NCBI RefSeq assembly: GCF_018614955.1
Contig: NZ_JAGGNV010000080.1
Coordinates: forward strand, 1-61,443
Reading direction: 5' to 3'
DNA length: 61,443 nt
Origin: Variovorax paradoxus
Lineage (GTDB): Bacteria; Pseudomonadota; Gammaproteobacteria; Burkholderiales; Burkholderiaceae_C
Positions 7,897-17,116 of this stretch are shown here, piece by piece. The first letter of the stretch is position 1; every line of letters begins with the position of its first letter. The position numbers and the translations under genes were made by a program. Under the pieces are notes generated by a model. It did not search any database, was not told where the DNA came from, and saw only the letters and a list, made by a program, of their open reading frames with translations.

Positions 7897-9708
7897 TTAG
7901 TCTTCGACTTGCAGGATGGCGAGGAAGGCCTCTTGCGGGACCTCGACCGAGCCGATCTGCTTCATTCTTTTTTTGCCCGCTTTCTGCTTCTCGAGCAGCT
8001 TCTTCTTGCGGGTTATATCGCCGCCATAGCACTTGGCGAGCACGTTCTTGCGCAGCGCCTTGATTGTCTCACGCGCGATGATGTTGGCCCCGATGGCGGC
8101 CTGGATCGCGACGTCGTACATCTGCCGGCTGATGATCTCGCGCATCTTGGCAACGACCGCCCGGCCGCGGTACTGGCTCTGGCTGCGGTGCACGATGATC
8201 GACAGCGCATCGACCTTCTCGCCGTTGAGCAGGATGTCGACCTTCACGACATCCGAGGCGCGGTATTCCTTGAACTCGTAGTCCATCGACGCGTAGCCCC
8301 GGCTGACCGACTTCAGCTTGTCGAAGAAGTCCAGCACGATCTCGCCGAGCGGCATCTCGTAGGTCAGCATGACCTGCCGGCCGTGGTAGGCCATGTTCAT
8401 TTGCACGCCGCGCTTCTGGTTGGCCAGCGTCATCACGGCGCCGACGTACTCCTGCGGCATGTAGAGGTGGACCGTGACGATCGGCTCGCGGATTTCCGAC
8501 ATCTTGCCGACGTCGGGCATCTTGGACGGGTTCTCGACCATGATCACTTCGCCGTCGTTCTTCATGACCTGGTAGACGACGCTGGGCGCGGTCGTGATCA
8601 GGTCCTGGTCGAACTCGCGCTCGAGCCGCTCCTGCACGATCTCCATGTGCAGCAGACCGAGAAAGCCGCAGCGAAAGCCGAAGCCGAGCGCCTGCGACAC
8701 CTCCGGCTCGTAGTGCAGCGACGAATCGTTGAGCTTGAGCTTCTCCAGCGCATCGCGCAGCGAGTCGTACTCGCTGGCTTCGGTCGGGTAGAGGCCGGCG
8801 AACACCTGAGGCTGGATTTCCTTGAAGCCGGGCAAGGCCTCGGTGGCCGTGGCGGCCGCGCCGCCCGTCCCGGACTTGATCAGCGTGACCGTGTCGCCCA
8901 CCTTCGCGGCCTGCAGTTCCTTGATGCCGGCGATGATGAAGCCCACCTCGCCCGCTTCGAGCGACTGGCGGACTTCGATCGCCGGGGTGAACACGCCGAG
9001 GTTGTCGGCGTTGTAGGTCGCGCCCGACGCCATCATCTTGATGCGCTCGCCCTTCGCAAGACGGCCATCGACCACGCGCACCAGCATCACCACGCCCACG
9101 TAGGCGTCGAACCAGCTGTCGACGATCATCGCCCGCAATGCTGCGTCGGGGTTGCCTCGCGGCGCCGGCACCTTGGCCACGATGGCCTCGAGAATCTCGT
9201 CGATGCCCATACCGGTCTTCGCCGAGCACGGGATCGCATCGGTCGCGTCGATGCCGATCACGTCTTCGATTTCCGATTTCGCGTTCTCGGGATCGGCCTG
9301 CGGCAGATCCATCTTGTTGAGTACCGGCACCACCTCGACACCGAGATCGAGCGCGGTGTAGCAGTTGGCGACCGTTTGCGCTTCGACGCCTTGGCTCGCG
9401 TCGACGACGAGCAGTGCGCCTTCGCATGCCGAGAGCGATCGGCTCACTTCATAAGAGAAGTCGACATGGCCCGGCGTGTCGATCAGATTGAGGTTGTAGA
9501 CCTGTCCATCGCGTGCCTTGTAGTGCAGCGCGGCGGTCTGCGCCTTGATGGTTATCCCACGCTCTTTCTCGATGTCCATCGAGTCGAGCACTTGCGCCTC
9601 CATCTCGCGTTCAGCGAGCCCGCCGCAGCGCTGGATCAAGCGGTCTGCGAGCGTCGACTTGCCATGATCGATGTGCGCAATGATCGAAAAATTTCTGATG
9701 TGATTCAT
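7897..9708 (-). CDS. lepA: Elongation factor 4 (LepA)
   Basis: Ribosome-binding GTPase that acts during initiation and elongation, able to back-translocate ribosomes. The 603-residue protein begins MNHIRNFSIIAHIDHGKST, with G1 AHIDHGKS at 11-18. ERGITIKAQ carries the switch I region, DTPGHVDF is G3 and NKMDLP is G4. The C-terminal domain ends with KRMKQIGSVEVPQEAFLAIL, unique to LepA. The ATG at 9708 is preceded by an in-frame TTG at 9711; I prefer the ATG, which gives the standard family N-terminus. A hairpin with a T-run lies 54-87 nt upstream. Confidence 0.96.
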   Translation of the reverse strand: MNHIRNFSIIAHIDHGKSTLADRLIQRCGGLAEREMEAQVLDSMDIEKERGITIKAQTAALHYKARDGQVYNLNLIDTPGHVDFSYEVSRSLSACEGALLVVDASQGVEAQTVANCYTALDLGVEVVPVLNKMDLPQADPENAKSEIEDVIGIDATDAIPCSAKTGMGIDEILEAIVAKVPAPRGNPDAALRAMIVDSWFDAYVGVVMLVRVVDGRLAKGERIKMMASGATYNADNLGVFTPAIEVRQSLEAGEVGFIIAGIKELQAAKVGDTVTLIKSGTGGAAATATEALPGFKEIQPQVFAGLYPTEASEYDSLRDALEKLKLNDSSLHYEPEVSQALGFGFRCGFLGLLHMEIVQERLEREFDQDLITTAPSVVYQVMKNDGEVIMVENPSKMPDVGKMSEIREPIVTVHLYMPQEYVGAVMTLANQKRGVQMNMAYHGRQVMLTYEMPLGEIVLDFFDKLKSVSRGYASMDYEFKEYRASDVVKVDILLNGEKVDALSIIVHRSQSQYRGRAVVAKMREIISRQMYDVAIQAAIGANIIARETIKALRKNVLAKCYGGDITRKKKLLEKQKAGKKRMKQIGSVEVPQEAFLAILQVED

Positions 9709-9763
9709 CAACGGGAACGCTTAAGTACTTGAATTGGCTCGTGCGCAGAAGGCGACAGGCAAG

Positions 9764-9795
9764 AAAAAAGGGCGCGTCCACAAGAGACGCGCCCT
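9764..9795 (-). terminator. Intrinsic-terminator-like hairpin in the lepA leader
   Basis: On the minus strand AGGGCGCGTC (9795-9786) pairs perfectly with GACGCGCCCT (9778-9769) around a 7-nt loop, followed by a run of T at 9769-9764. This is a textbook intrinsic terminator, yet it stands only 55 nt before the lepA start codon, and mucD already has its own terminator near 10200. It may end a small RNA or act as an attenuator of lepA. Confidence 0.7.
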
Positions 9796-9834
9796 GAACC
9801 AACAAGCAATGGCAACTGCAGTAGTTGGAACTTC

Positions 9835-9840
9835 ATTGTA
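9835..9840 (-). promoter_or_regulatory. Possible -10 element upstream of the lepA hairpin
   Basis: TACAAT on the minus strand (five of six matches to TATAAT), preceded by TTTTTGCC. No good -35 hexamer lies 16-18 nt upstream, so the call is tentative. A start about 7 nt downstream would give roughly 60 nt of RNA before the T-run at 9764. Confidence 0.35.
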
Positions 9841-10175
9841 GGCAAAAAGGGGGGCGCGTACAGTCGGGCCAGAGCCCCGGAACGGTCGTTGCAGGTCAGC
9901 AACATGGAAGTTATGAACAACTTATCAACAGAATCGGTGGAACGATTACTTAACAACTTGTGGGCGATCTGTGGAGCATCGGTGGACGGCCGCAAGGAAT
10001 CTCGCATCGTGAAGAAGCGCGTCCGGCTTATGCGCCGACTTCCGGCCGATGGGGCCCTATTCTACTGAAAATCATCATTAGCCTCTCAATAAGTTAGTGA
10101 ATGCCAACTAATTTAACTGCCTTGAGGCGCCAAAAATTTTTTGTTTCGGCGGTTGCCAGAATGCGAAAACAGCCG

Positions 10176-10210
10176 AAAAAAAGCCCCAAACCCGACTACC
10201 GGGTGGGGCC
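10176..10210 (-). terminator. Intrinsic terminator after mucD
   Basis: On the minus strand GGCCCCACCCG pairs with CGGGTTTGGGGC (small bulge) across a short loop, followed by seven T (10182-10176). It begins about 20 nt after the mucD stop at 10231, so it should close the rpoE-rseA-rseB-mucD transcript. Confidence 0.75.
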
Positions 10211-10230
10211 ACTTGACGCCAGGCGCCAGA

Positions 10231-11715
10231 TCAGCGTGAGGGCCGGATCAACGCATATTGCGCCCAGTCACCCCGGCGGAAAAGCACGCTGACCGGCTTG
10301 GTCTTGTCTGCCTTCACCAGTGCGGCTTCGAACTCCTTGGCGTTGGCTACCTCGGTGTTGTTGATGGCCAGCACGATATCTCCCTCGCGCAGGCCAGCTC
10401 GCGTGGCCGCATCGGTGGCGGAGTCGATCTTCACACCGCCCTTGAGTTTGAGCTCCTTCTTCTGCGCCTCGGTGAGGTCGCTGACCGCGAGGCCCAGGGA
10501 TTTGGCGGCGGCAGATGCCTGCGGCTTGGCTGCAGGCTCCTCTTTCTCGGCCGCCCGCTTGGCGGGCTTGTCGGGCTCGATCTCCGCGATCGTCACGGCC
10601 AGATCGCGCGAACTGCCGCGACGGAACACGGTGAGCGAACTCTTGGTGCCGGGCTTGGTGTTGCCCACGAGTCGCGGCAGGTCACTGGGCTTCTCGATGG
10701 CCTTGCCGTCGAACTTGGTGATGATGTCGCCCGGTTCGATGCCGGCCTTCTCGCCCGGCGAGCCGGCCTCGACCCCGCGCACCAAAGCACCTTGCGCCTT
10801 CCCGAGGCCGATGGATTCCGCCACGTCCTTCGTGACCTGGTCGATCTGCACACCGATGCGTCCGCGCGAGACGCGGCCGTTCGCGCGCAGCTGATCGCTC
10901 ACCCTGATCGCTTCATCGATCGGGATCGAGAACGAGATACCCATGAAGCCGCCCGAGCGCGAGTAGATCTGGCTGTTGATGCCGACCACTTCGCCGCGCA
11001 TGTTGATCAGCGGTCCACCGGAGTTGCCGGGGTTGATGGCAACGTCCGTCTGGATGAAAGGCAAATAGTCGCCGGTGTCGCGCTGCTTGGCGCTCACGAT
11101 GCCCGCAGTCACGGTGTTCTCGAGGCCGAAGGGCGAACCGATGGCCATCACCCATTCGCCGACGCGCAGCCTGGAGATGTCGCCGACCTTGACCGCCGGC
11201 AAGCCGGTCGCTTCGATCTTCACGACCGCGACGTCGGTACGCTTGTCCGCGCCGATCAGCTTGGCCTTGAATTCGCGCTTGTCGACAAGCGTCACAAGCA
11301 CCTCGGATGCGCCATCGACAACGTGTGCGTTGGTCATGACGAAGCCGTCGGTCGTGAGGATGAAACCGGAACCCACGCCACGCGGGCGCTCCTCTTCCTG
11401 AGGCTGCTGAGGCCGGTTCGGACGCGGCCCCTGGCGCGGGATGTTCGGCATCGGCTGACCGAAGAAGCGGCGGAAGAATTCCTGCATCTCCTCGTCCATC
11501 TCGGCGTTGCCGCTGCGCTGCGCCACCTTTTCGACGGTCCGGATATTGACCACCGCAGGCCCGACCTGATCGACCAGATCGGTGAAATCCGGGAGGACGC
11601 GGGCGGCTTGCGCATGCGCGGGCGCGATGGGCAGTAGCGCAGCGCCGGAGGCCAGCGCGAGCACGCCGGCCATCAGGAATGAACGGATTTTGTTCTTCTC
11701 GAACTTGAACATCAT
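10231..11715 (-). CDS. mucD: Periplasmic serine protease MucD (DegP/HtrA family)
   Basis: Quality-control protease and chaperone of the periplasm and part of the sigma-E response. The 494-residue protein has a signal peptide (MAGVLALASGAALLPIAPAHA, cut near residue 36), a trypsin-like domain with the triad H131 (TNAHVV), D161 (RTDVAVVK) and S232 (GNSGGPL), and two PDZ domains (about 265-355 and 400-490) separated by a Lys/Ala/Pro-rich linker. A PRQGPRPNRPQQPQ loop lies before the protease core. Of two adjacent ATGs (11715 and 11712) I chose the first; AAGGAA lies just upstream. It follows rseB after 48 nt. Confidence 0.94.
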   Translation of the reverse strand: MMFKFEKNKIRSFLMAGVLALASGAALLPIAPAHAQAARVLPDFTDLVDQVGPAVVNIRTVEKVAQRSGNAEMDEEMQEFFRRFFGQPMPNIPRQGPRPNRPQQPQEEERPRGVGSGFILTTDGFVMTNAHVVDGASEVLVTLVDKREFKAKLIGADKRTDVAVVKIEATGLPAVKVGDISRLRVGEWVMAIGSPFGLENTVTAGIVSAKQRDTGDYLPFIQTDVAINPGNSGGPLINMRGEVVGINSQIYSRSGGFMGISFSIPIDEAIRVSDQLRANGRVSRGRIGVQIDQVTKDVAESIGLGKAQGALVRGVEAGSPGEKAGIEPGDIITKFDGKAIEKPSDLPRLVGNTKPGTKSSLTVFRRGSSRDLAVTIAEIEPDKPAKRAAEKEEPAAKPQASAAAKSLGLAVSDLTEAQKKELKLKGGVKIDSATDAATRAGLREGDIVLAINNTEVANAKEFEAALVKADKTKPVSVLFRRGDWAQYALIRPSR

Positions 11716-11763
11716 CGGTTTCCTTCGTTTGAGAGATCTGTGAACAACGATCAATATGGCGAC

Positions 11764-12831
11764 TCAACGCGCACGAACAAGACTTTGCGCAAACGCATCG
11801 AGCGTTTGCGGCGGCACTTCGCCGACGGCAGTCAGCCACCAGTCGCCGTCTTTGCCCGGCAGCCGTCGCGTCAGCGTATAGGTAGCGCCGAGTGCCAGCA
11901 GGACTTCCCGCGGCTGGCGCTGCGCGTCGTAAGGCTCGACGAACAGCGAGACCGACGCAAGGCCATCGGAAAACGTCCACTGCATCGTGTGCCCCTGCGC
12001 ACCGCTCCCTGCTACCCCCGTGGGGCGCCGATAGCAGCTGACCGGCTTGAAGCCGGCGATGGGCGCACGCAGCGACCAACCTTCTTTCGCGGCCGTGGTG
12101 CGCTCGAGCTCGGATTTCTCTACGCGATAACCCGCGGTGCTGCCCATCATCTGTGCAAGGGCTTGCGCTTTGACCGGCGGGTCGAGCTGAAGTTCGGAAA
12201 ATGCGGACTGTTCGATCACGCGGCTTTCGCCGTCGATGGTCTGCAGCTTCACCACCAAGCCCGATCGGCGCTCGCTCCAGACGCGGTAGCCGAAACGCAG
12301 CCCGTCGCGCGGCTCCAACTGCACCACGTCGGCATCGAAGCCCGCGACACGGTCCTTGCCCAGCACGCGCGCACCGTAGAGGTCGCCGATGGAGGAGTCG
12401 GGGGTACCGAGCAGGTTCGGGAACAGCTCGAGGTTTTCGCGCTTCTCGCTCTTCACGACCTTTGTCTCGGGCAGAAAGGTCATCACGTGGTCGTTGCGCC
12501 TGAAGGTCGAGCGCGGCGGTCCGGACAAGGCCTCGATGCGCTCCATCTGGAGCTCGCCCTCGCACACATGCCAGATGCGGGCGCTCGACAAACTGCCCGT
12601 AGGCGCCGATACGACGAAAGTTCCGACGTAGGACCGCTGCCGCGAAGCGGCATGCATACGCTGCAACCACTCGACCACGCCCAGGGCCGGCGTCTCGCCG
12701 CCGGCCGGGCTGATCGAACTCTTCACTGACGGCGAGGGTGTCCGGTTCTGAGCCGTCACGGCCTGTGCCACGCACAGCGCGGCAACGAGAACCACGGCAC
12801 CACGCGCGGAAATCGGCATCGGAACGGTCAT
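11764..12831 (-). CDS. rseB: Sigma-E regulatory protein RseB/MucB
   Basis: Periplasmic protein that binds anti-sigma factor RseA and shields it from DegS until lipid or lipopolysaccharide intermediates accumulate. The 355-residue protein starts with a signal peptide (MPISARGAVVLVAALCVAQAVTAQ), then the LolA-like N-terminal domain with WLQRMHAASRQRSYVGTFVV and a C-terminal domain with SCYRRPTG and HTMQWTFSDGLASVSLFVEP. The ATG at 12831 lies 22 nt after rseA; the longer open frame upstream overlaps rseA and lacks a signal peptide at its start. The gene order rpoE-rseA-rseB-mucD supports the call. Confidence 0.92.
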   Translation of the reverse strand: MTVPMPISARGAVVLVAALCVAQAVTAQNRTPSPSVKSSISPAGGETPALGVVEWLQRMHAASRQRSYVGTFVVSAPTGSLSSARIWHVCEGELQMERIEALSGPPRSTFRRNDHVMTFLPETKVVKSEKRENLELFPNLLGTPDSSIGDLYGARVLGKDRVAGFDADVVQLEPRDGLRFGYRVWSERRSGLVVKLQTIDGESRVIEQSAFSELQLDPPVKAQALAQMMGSTAGYRVEKSELERTTAAKEGWSLRAPIAGFKPVSCYRRPTGVAGSGAQGHTMQWTFSDGLASVSLFVEPYDAQRQPREVLLALGATYTLTRRLPGKDGDWWLTAVGEVPPQTLDAFAQSLVRAR

Positions 12832-12853
12832 TGCAAGGGCTGCGGACGCGCGA

Positions 12854-13489
12854 TCAACGCGATGGCCCATCGAAGGTGGCGTTGCGCAGGAAGCCGGAAG
12901 GCATCTGCGAGGCGCCGCCCGCCTGCTGGTGCGCTTCGAGCAACTGATCCAGCCGCGGATCACGCAGCATGACCTGCGGATTGCCATTTCCGACGATGAC
13001 CCGCATCGGCGCGAGGTTGGAAGGTGTCTGCTGTGAAGAATTCGACGCAGCGAGCACCGAACTCGAGCTCTGCTGCTGCGCCAGCTGTGCCGCGGCCGGT
13101 TGAGGACCGGTGCTCCCGACCCAGTTCCAGCCGATGGCGGCCGCAGCCGCCAGCGATGCCGCACCGGCGACGAGTTTCCATCGGAATACCGGTTCGTTGG
13201 CGGCTTCGACATGGTGCACTACGGTCTTTGCCGCCTCGGGCGCCAGCGTCGACGCGGACGGTTCGGCCGCCAGCCGCTGCTGCAGCCGCGACAGGAACAG
13301 CGAGGTATCGCTGCAGGCGGAGTGCACGCCCGAACGCAGCACTTCCCCGACCAGATGATAGGTATGCCAGGTCGCACGCAGATCGTCGTCCGTGCAGACC
13401 TTCTCGATCACCTGTGCGAACTCGTCGTCCCGCAGATGGCCATCGGCCAGCGCGGAAACCTGCTCGTGGACTGTGCTTGTGTGCTTCAT
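12854..13489 (-). CDS. rseA: Anti-sigma-E factor RseA
   Basis: Single-span inner-membrane protein whose N-terminal domain holds RpoE inactive; stress-induced proteolysis releases it. The 211-residue protein opens with the anti-sigma domain (QVSALADGHLRDDEFAQVIE, then TWHTYHLVGEVLRSG), has a hydrophobic span at about 104-122 (WKLVAGAASLAAAAAIGWNW) and a periplasmic tail rich in Gln and Ser. The start MKHTSTVHEQ, 13 nt after rpoE, matches family N-termini. The C-terminal part probably binds RseB. Confidence 0.9.
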   Translation of the reverse strand: MKHTSTVHEQVSALADGHLRDDEFAQVIEKVCTDDDLRATWHTYHLVGEVLRSGVHSACSDTSLFLSRLQQRLAAEPSASTLAPEAAKTVVHHVEAANEPVFRWKLVAGAASLAAAAAIGWNWVGSTGPQPAAAQLAQQQSSSSVLAASNSSQQTPSNLAPMRVIVGNGNPQVMLRDPRLDQLLEAHQQAGGASQMPSGFLRNATFDGPSR

Positions 13490-13502
13490 TTCATTCACCT
13501 GC

Positions 13503-14177
13503 TTACCAGCGCTTGCCGGACTGGTTGTCCAGCAGCGGCTTGACTCTTGCCGAAATAGCTTCACGGGCCCGGAAAATCCGCGAGCGTACGGTCCCGATCG
13601 GGCAATTCATCACCTCGGCGATCTCTTCGTAGCTCATGCCTTCGATCTCGCGCAGGGTCACCGCCTGCCGCAGCTCGGCCGGCAGTGCTTCCATTGCAGC
13701 TTCGACGGCGGCCGCGATTTCGTTGGCGGCCATGACGGATTCGGGCGTCTCGTCGCTGATTGGTTCGTTTCCGGGCCGGTAAGTTTCATCCTCGTCCTCA
13801 GAAGACGAACGCAATGCGCTCTCGGAGACGGTCGGGTCTCGCTTCATGTCCACCAGGGCCTTCTTGGCGGTATTGACGGCGATGCGATAGAGCCAGGTGT
13901 AAAACTGCGCCTCGCCCCTGAACTGGTGCAAGGCGCGGTAGGCGCGGATGAAGGTCTCCTGCGCGATGTCCTCTACCAGGTTCACGTCGCGCACCATGCG
14001 GCCGATGAGGCGCTCGATCCGGCGCTGGTACTTGATGACGAGCAGTTCGAAAGCCTTCTGATCGCCTGCGACCGTGCGCTGAACCAGCTGAAAGTCGACC
14101 TCCCCGGGCCTCACCTCTGCAGGGGGCGCATCGGTCAAGCCGGTGTCGGGCGGCACGGGCGGCGGAGAGGCTGTCAT
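13503..14177 (-). CDS. rpoE: RNA polymerase sigma factor RpoE (ECF, AlgU type)
   Basis: Extracytoplasmic-function sigma factor for envelope stress. The 224-residue protein has region 2 (FELLVIKYQRRIERLIGRMV, DIAQETFIRAYRALHQFRGE, FYTWLYRIAVNTAKKAL) and region 4 (ALPAELRQAVTLREIEGMSY, EEIAEVMNCPIGTVRSRIFR), with an acidic linker (SSSEDEDE) between them. Compared with E. coli RpoE it has about 25 extra N-terminal residues rich in Pro, usual for Burkholderiales. The ATG overlaps the stop of the upstream YgfX-like gene. I found no clear sigma-E-type promoter just upstream. Confidence 0.95.
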   Translation of the reverse strand: MTASPPPVPPDTGLTDAPPAEVRPGEVDFQLVQRTVAGDQKAFELLVIKYQRRIERLIGRMVRDVNLVEDIAQETFIRAYRALHQFRGEAQFYTWLYRIAVNTAKKALVDMKRDPTVSESALRSSSEDEDETYRPGNEPISDETPESVMAANEIAAAVEAAMEALPAELRQAVTLREIEGMSYEEIAEVMNCPIGTVRSRIFRAREAISARVKPLLDNQSGKRW

Positions 14178-14656
14178 GAAAGAGGATGGTGCGAGCCGGA
14201 TGCCGACGCTTGCCGCGAGTCGGCAACCGGGCTCGCCAGCGGGGCGCGCGAATATACCGCACGGCGCAAATCCTGCCAGCGCTCCGGCAGGGTGCTCCGG
14301 TCGAGCCAGACCCAGCGCCGCGCACGACGCGCATCAGTCAGGCACACGAGCAGCGATTGAAAATCCAGGGCGACTTTTATCCCCGCCGCTCGCACCCCGG
14401 CAGCGCCCGCAAGCGACCAATGCCGGCCGTCGAAGCTCAGTTTCGCGGATGCGGTGCGTCGCAGCGCGCTCCGCCATGCCGCAGCACCGGCCCCGACGAC
14501 GCTGAGCGCCAGCAACCCGACCCGCCAATCTGCGCCGTCGAACCGAGAGCACGCTGCGGCCACGCAGCACGCGCCGCAGGTCCAGCCGATCGAGAGCAGC
14601 CGATCAGCGCTGCGCGAACGCCCCACCGGATAGCTCACCGATGGGGCGCTGTGCAT
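14174..14656 (-). CDS. Small membrane protein, YgfX (CptA)-like
   Basis: A 160-residue protein with two hydrophobic segments (about 26-38 and 47-60, the second in VGLLALSVVGAGAAAWRSAL) and a C-terminal domain with KLSFDGRHWSL, VALDFQSLLVCL and RRWVWLDRSTLPERWQDLRRAVYSRA. The layout of a two-span hairpin plus a small soluble domain ending in WxDLRRAVYS resembles the YgfX/CptA family, but the function is not known here. It sits 13 nt after fabF and overlaps the rpoE start in ATGA, so its translation is probably coupled to rpoE. Confidence 0.7.
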   Translation of the reverse strand: MHSAPSVSYPVGRSRSADRLLSIGWTCGACCVAAACSRFDGADWRVGLLALSVVGAGAAAWRSALRRTASAKLSFDGRHWSLAGAAGVRAAGIKVALDFQSLLVCLTDARRARRWVWLDRSTLPERWQDLRRAVYSRAPLASPVADSRQASASGSHHPLS

Positions 14657-14669
14657 GGGTCAAGGAAAA

Positions 14670-15914
<1,245 letters not shown>

Positions 15915-16007
15915 GCCGGCAAACCTTTCTGGAAGCACTGAGGCCGTTGTGCGGCGCGTGCAGGCTTGGAAGCCGCTGGCCGGAACGGAAACTCAGCGTG
16001 GCCGATA

Positions 16008-16247
16008 TCAGGCCTTTTGATTCTTGGTGGCGTAGTCGACGGCGTTCTGGACAGTCGTGATCTTCTCGGCGTCTTCGTCCGGGATCTCGATGCCGAATTC
16101 GTCTTCGAGTGCCATCACCAGTTCGACCGTGTCGAGCGAGTCAGCGCCGAGGTCTGCCACGAAAGCCTTTTCATTGGTGACCTGGGACTCTTCAACGCCG
16201 AGTTGTTCGGCAATGATTTTCTTGACACGTGCTTCGATATCGCTCAT
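16008..16247 (-). CDS. acpP: Acyl carrier protein
   Basis: Carries growing acyl chains on phosphopantetheine. The 79-residue acidic protein has the attachment serine S37 in DLGADSLDTVEL and ends DYATKNQKA. An AGAGGGAAC ribosome-binding site lies 5-6 nt before the ATG at 16247, and that length matches the family; a longer frame upstream is not needed. It has its own likely promoter in the 99-nt gap after fabG, in line with the high level of ACP needed. Confidence 0.97.
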   Translation of the reverse strand: MSDIEARVKKIIAEQLGVEESQVTNEKAFVADLGADSLDTVELVMALEDEFGIEIPDEDAEKITTVQNAVDYATKNQKA

Positions 16248-16281
16248 TTGGTTCCCTCTGAGGGTTGTAGGTAATCGGTGG

Positions 16282-16287
16282 ATTTTA
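16282..16287 (-). promoter_or_regulatory. Likely -10 element of an acpP promoter
   Basis: On the minus strand GGCTAAAATCC contains TAAAAT (five of six matches to TATAAT) 34 nt before the acpP start. A start site near 16275 would give a leader of about 28 nt. No convincing -35 hexamer lies at 16-18 nt. Confidence 0.45.
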
Positions 16288-16346
16288 GCCGGCCGCATTG
16301 TGGCATCCGCCCCAAGGCCGTACGACAAAAGAATTGCGCCTTGCAC

Positions 16347-17090
16347 TTACATATGCATGCCGCCGTTGACGTGCAGTTCCTGGCCCGTCACATAGGCGGC
16401 CTGGGGCGAAGCCAGGTAGGCGACGGCATGCGCGATGTCGGCAGGCTTGCCCAGATGACCGAGCGGGATCTGCGACAGCAGCGCTTGCTGCTGGGCCTCG
16501 GGCAGGCTGGCGGTCATGTCGGTTTCGATGAAACCCGGCGCGACGCAGTTGACCGTGATGTTGCGGCTTCCGAGTTCGCGTGCCAACGCGCGCGTCATGC
16601 CCGCCACGCCGGCCTTGGCGGCCGCATAGTTGGCCTGGCCGGCGTTGCCGGAGGCACCCACGACGCTGGTGATGCTGACGATCCGGCCGTAGCGCTGCTT
16701 CATCATGGGGCGGATCACCGCACGGGAAAGACGGAAAACGGCCTTGAGGTTGGTGTCGAGCACCGCATCCCAATCCTCGTCCTTGAGGCGCATGGCGAGC
16801 ATGTCGCGGGTGATGCCGGCGTTGTTGACCAGCACGTGGATCGCACCGTAGGTCTTGACGATCTCGTCGACCAGCGCTTCGACTGACGGCCCGTCGTTGA
16901 CGTCGAGTGCGCACCCCCGCCCGCCATGCGCGGCGAGCGCGGCCGTGATCTTTTTCGCGCCTTCTTCGGTGGTGCCGGTCCCGACGACCGTGAGACCGCG
17001 CTGCGCCAGTTCGAGCGCGATTGCGGCACCGATACCGCGCGAAGCGCCGGTGACCAGGGCGACCTGGCCTTCGAATTTTGGAATGCTCAT
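16347..17090 (-). CDS. fabG: 3-oxoacyl-ACP reductase FabG
   Basis: NADPH-dependent reduction of beta-ketoacyl-ACP in fatty-acid synthesis. The 247-residue short-chain dehydrogenase has the nucleotide motif GASRGIG (15-21), NNAG (89-92) and the catalytic S142, Y155 and K159 in the YAAAK motif, and ends with HVNGGMHM. The PGFIETDM stretch after the active site is typical of FabG. It stands 26 nt after fabD within the fab cluster. Confidence 0.96.
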   Translation of the reverse strand: MSIPKFEGQVALVTGASRGIGAAIALELAQRGLTVVGTGTTEEGAKKITAALAAHGGRGCALDVNDGPSVEALVDEIVKTYGAIHVLVNNAGITRDMLAMRLKDEDWDAVLDTNLKAVFRLSRAVIRPMMKQRYGRIVSITSVVGASGNAGQANYAAAKAGVAGMTRALARELGSRNITVNCVAPGFIETDMTASLPEAQQQALLSQIPLGHLGKPADIAHAVAYLASPQAAYVTGQELHVNGGMHM

Positions 17091-17116
17091 AAGAGAATGA
17101 TGTCGGGGCCCGGCGT

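Larger units (their letters stand above)
9709..10230. other. Intergenic region between mucD and lepA, no gene seen
   Basis: A 522-nt stretch richer in A and T than its surroundings, with no credible protein-coding frame. Read on the minus strand it holds the mucD terminator (10176-10210), a possible promoter with TTGAGA (10084-10089) and TAGAAT (10059-10064) 19 nt apart, a TTAGT/ACTAA inverted repeat just upstream of it (about 10093-10110), a second -10-like TACAAT (9835-9840), and a hairpin followed by six T (9764-9795). The last two elements are close enough together to bound a very short transcript. Confidence 0.6.

Noticed and set aside
9826..9832. GGAACTT on the plus strand as a sigma-E -35 element
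   Set aside because: No matching -10 (TCTGA type) occurs 16-17 nt downstream and no plus-strand gene follows.
9911..9978. DnaA-box-like sequences (TTATCAACA and two weaker ones) suggesting an origin
   Set aside because: None is perfect, no dnaA, dnaN or gyrB is near, and there is no AT-rich unwinding stretch of adequate length.
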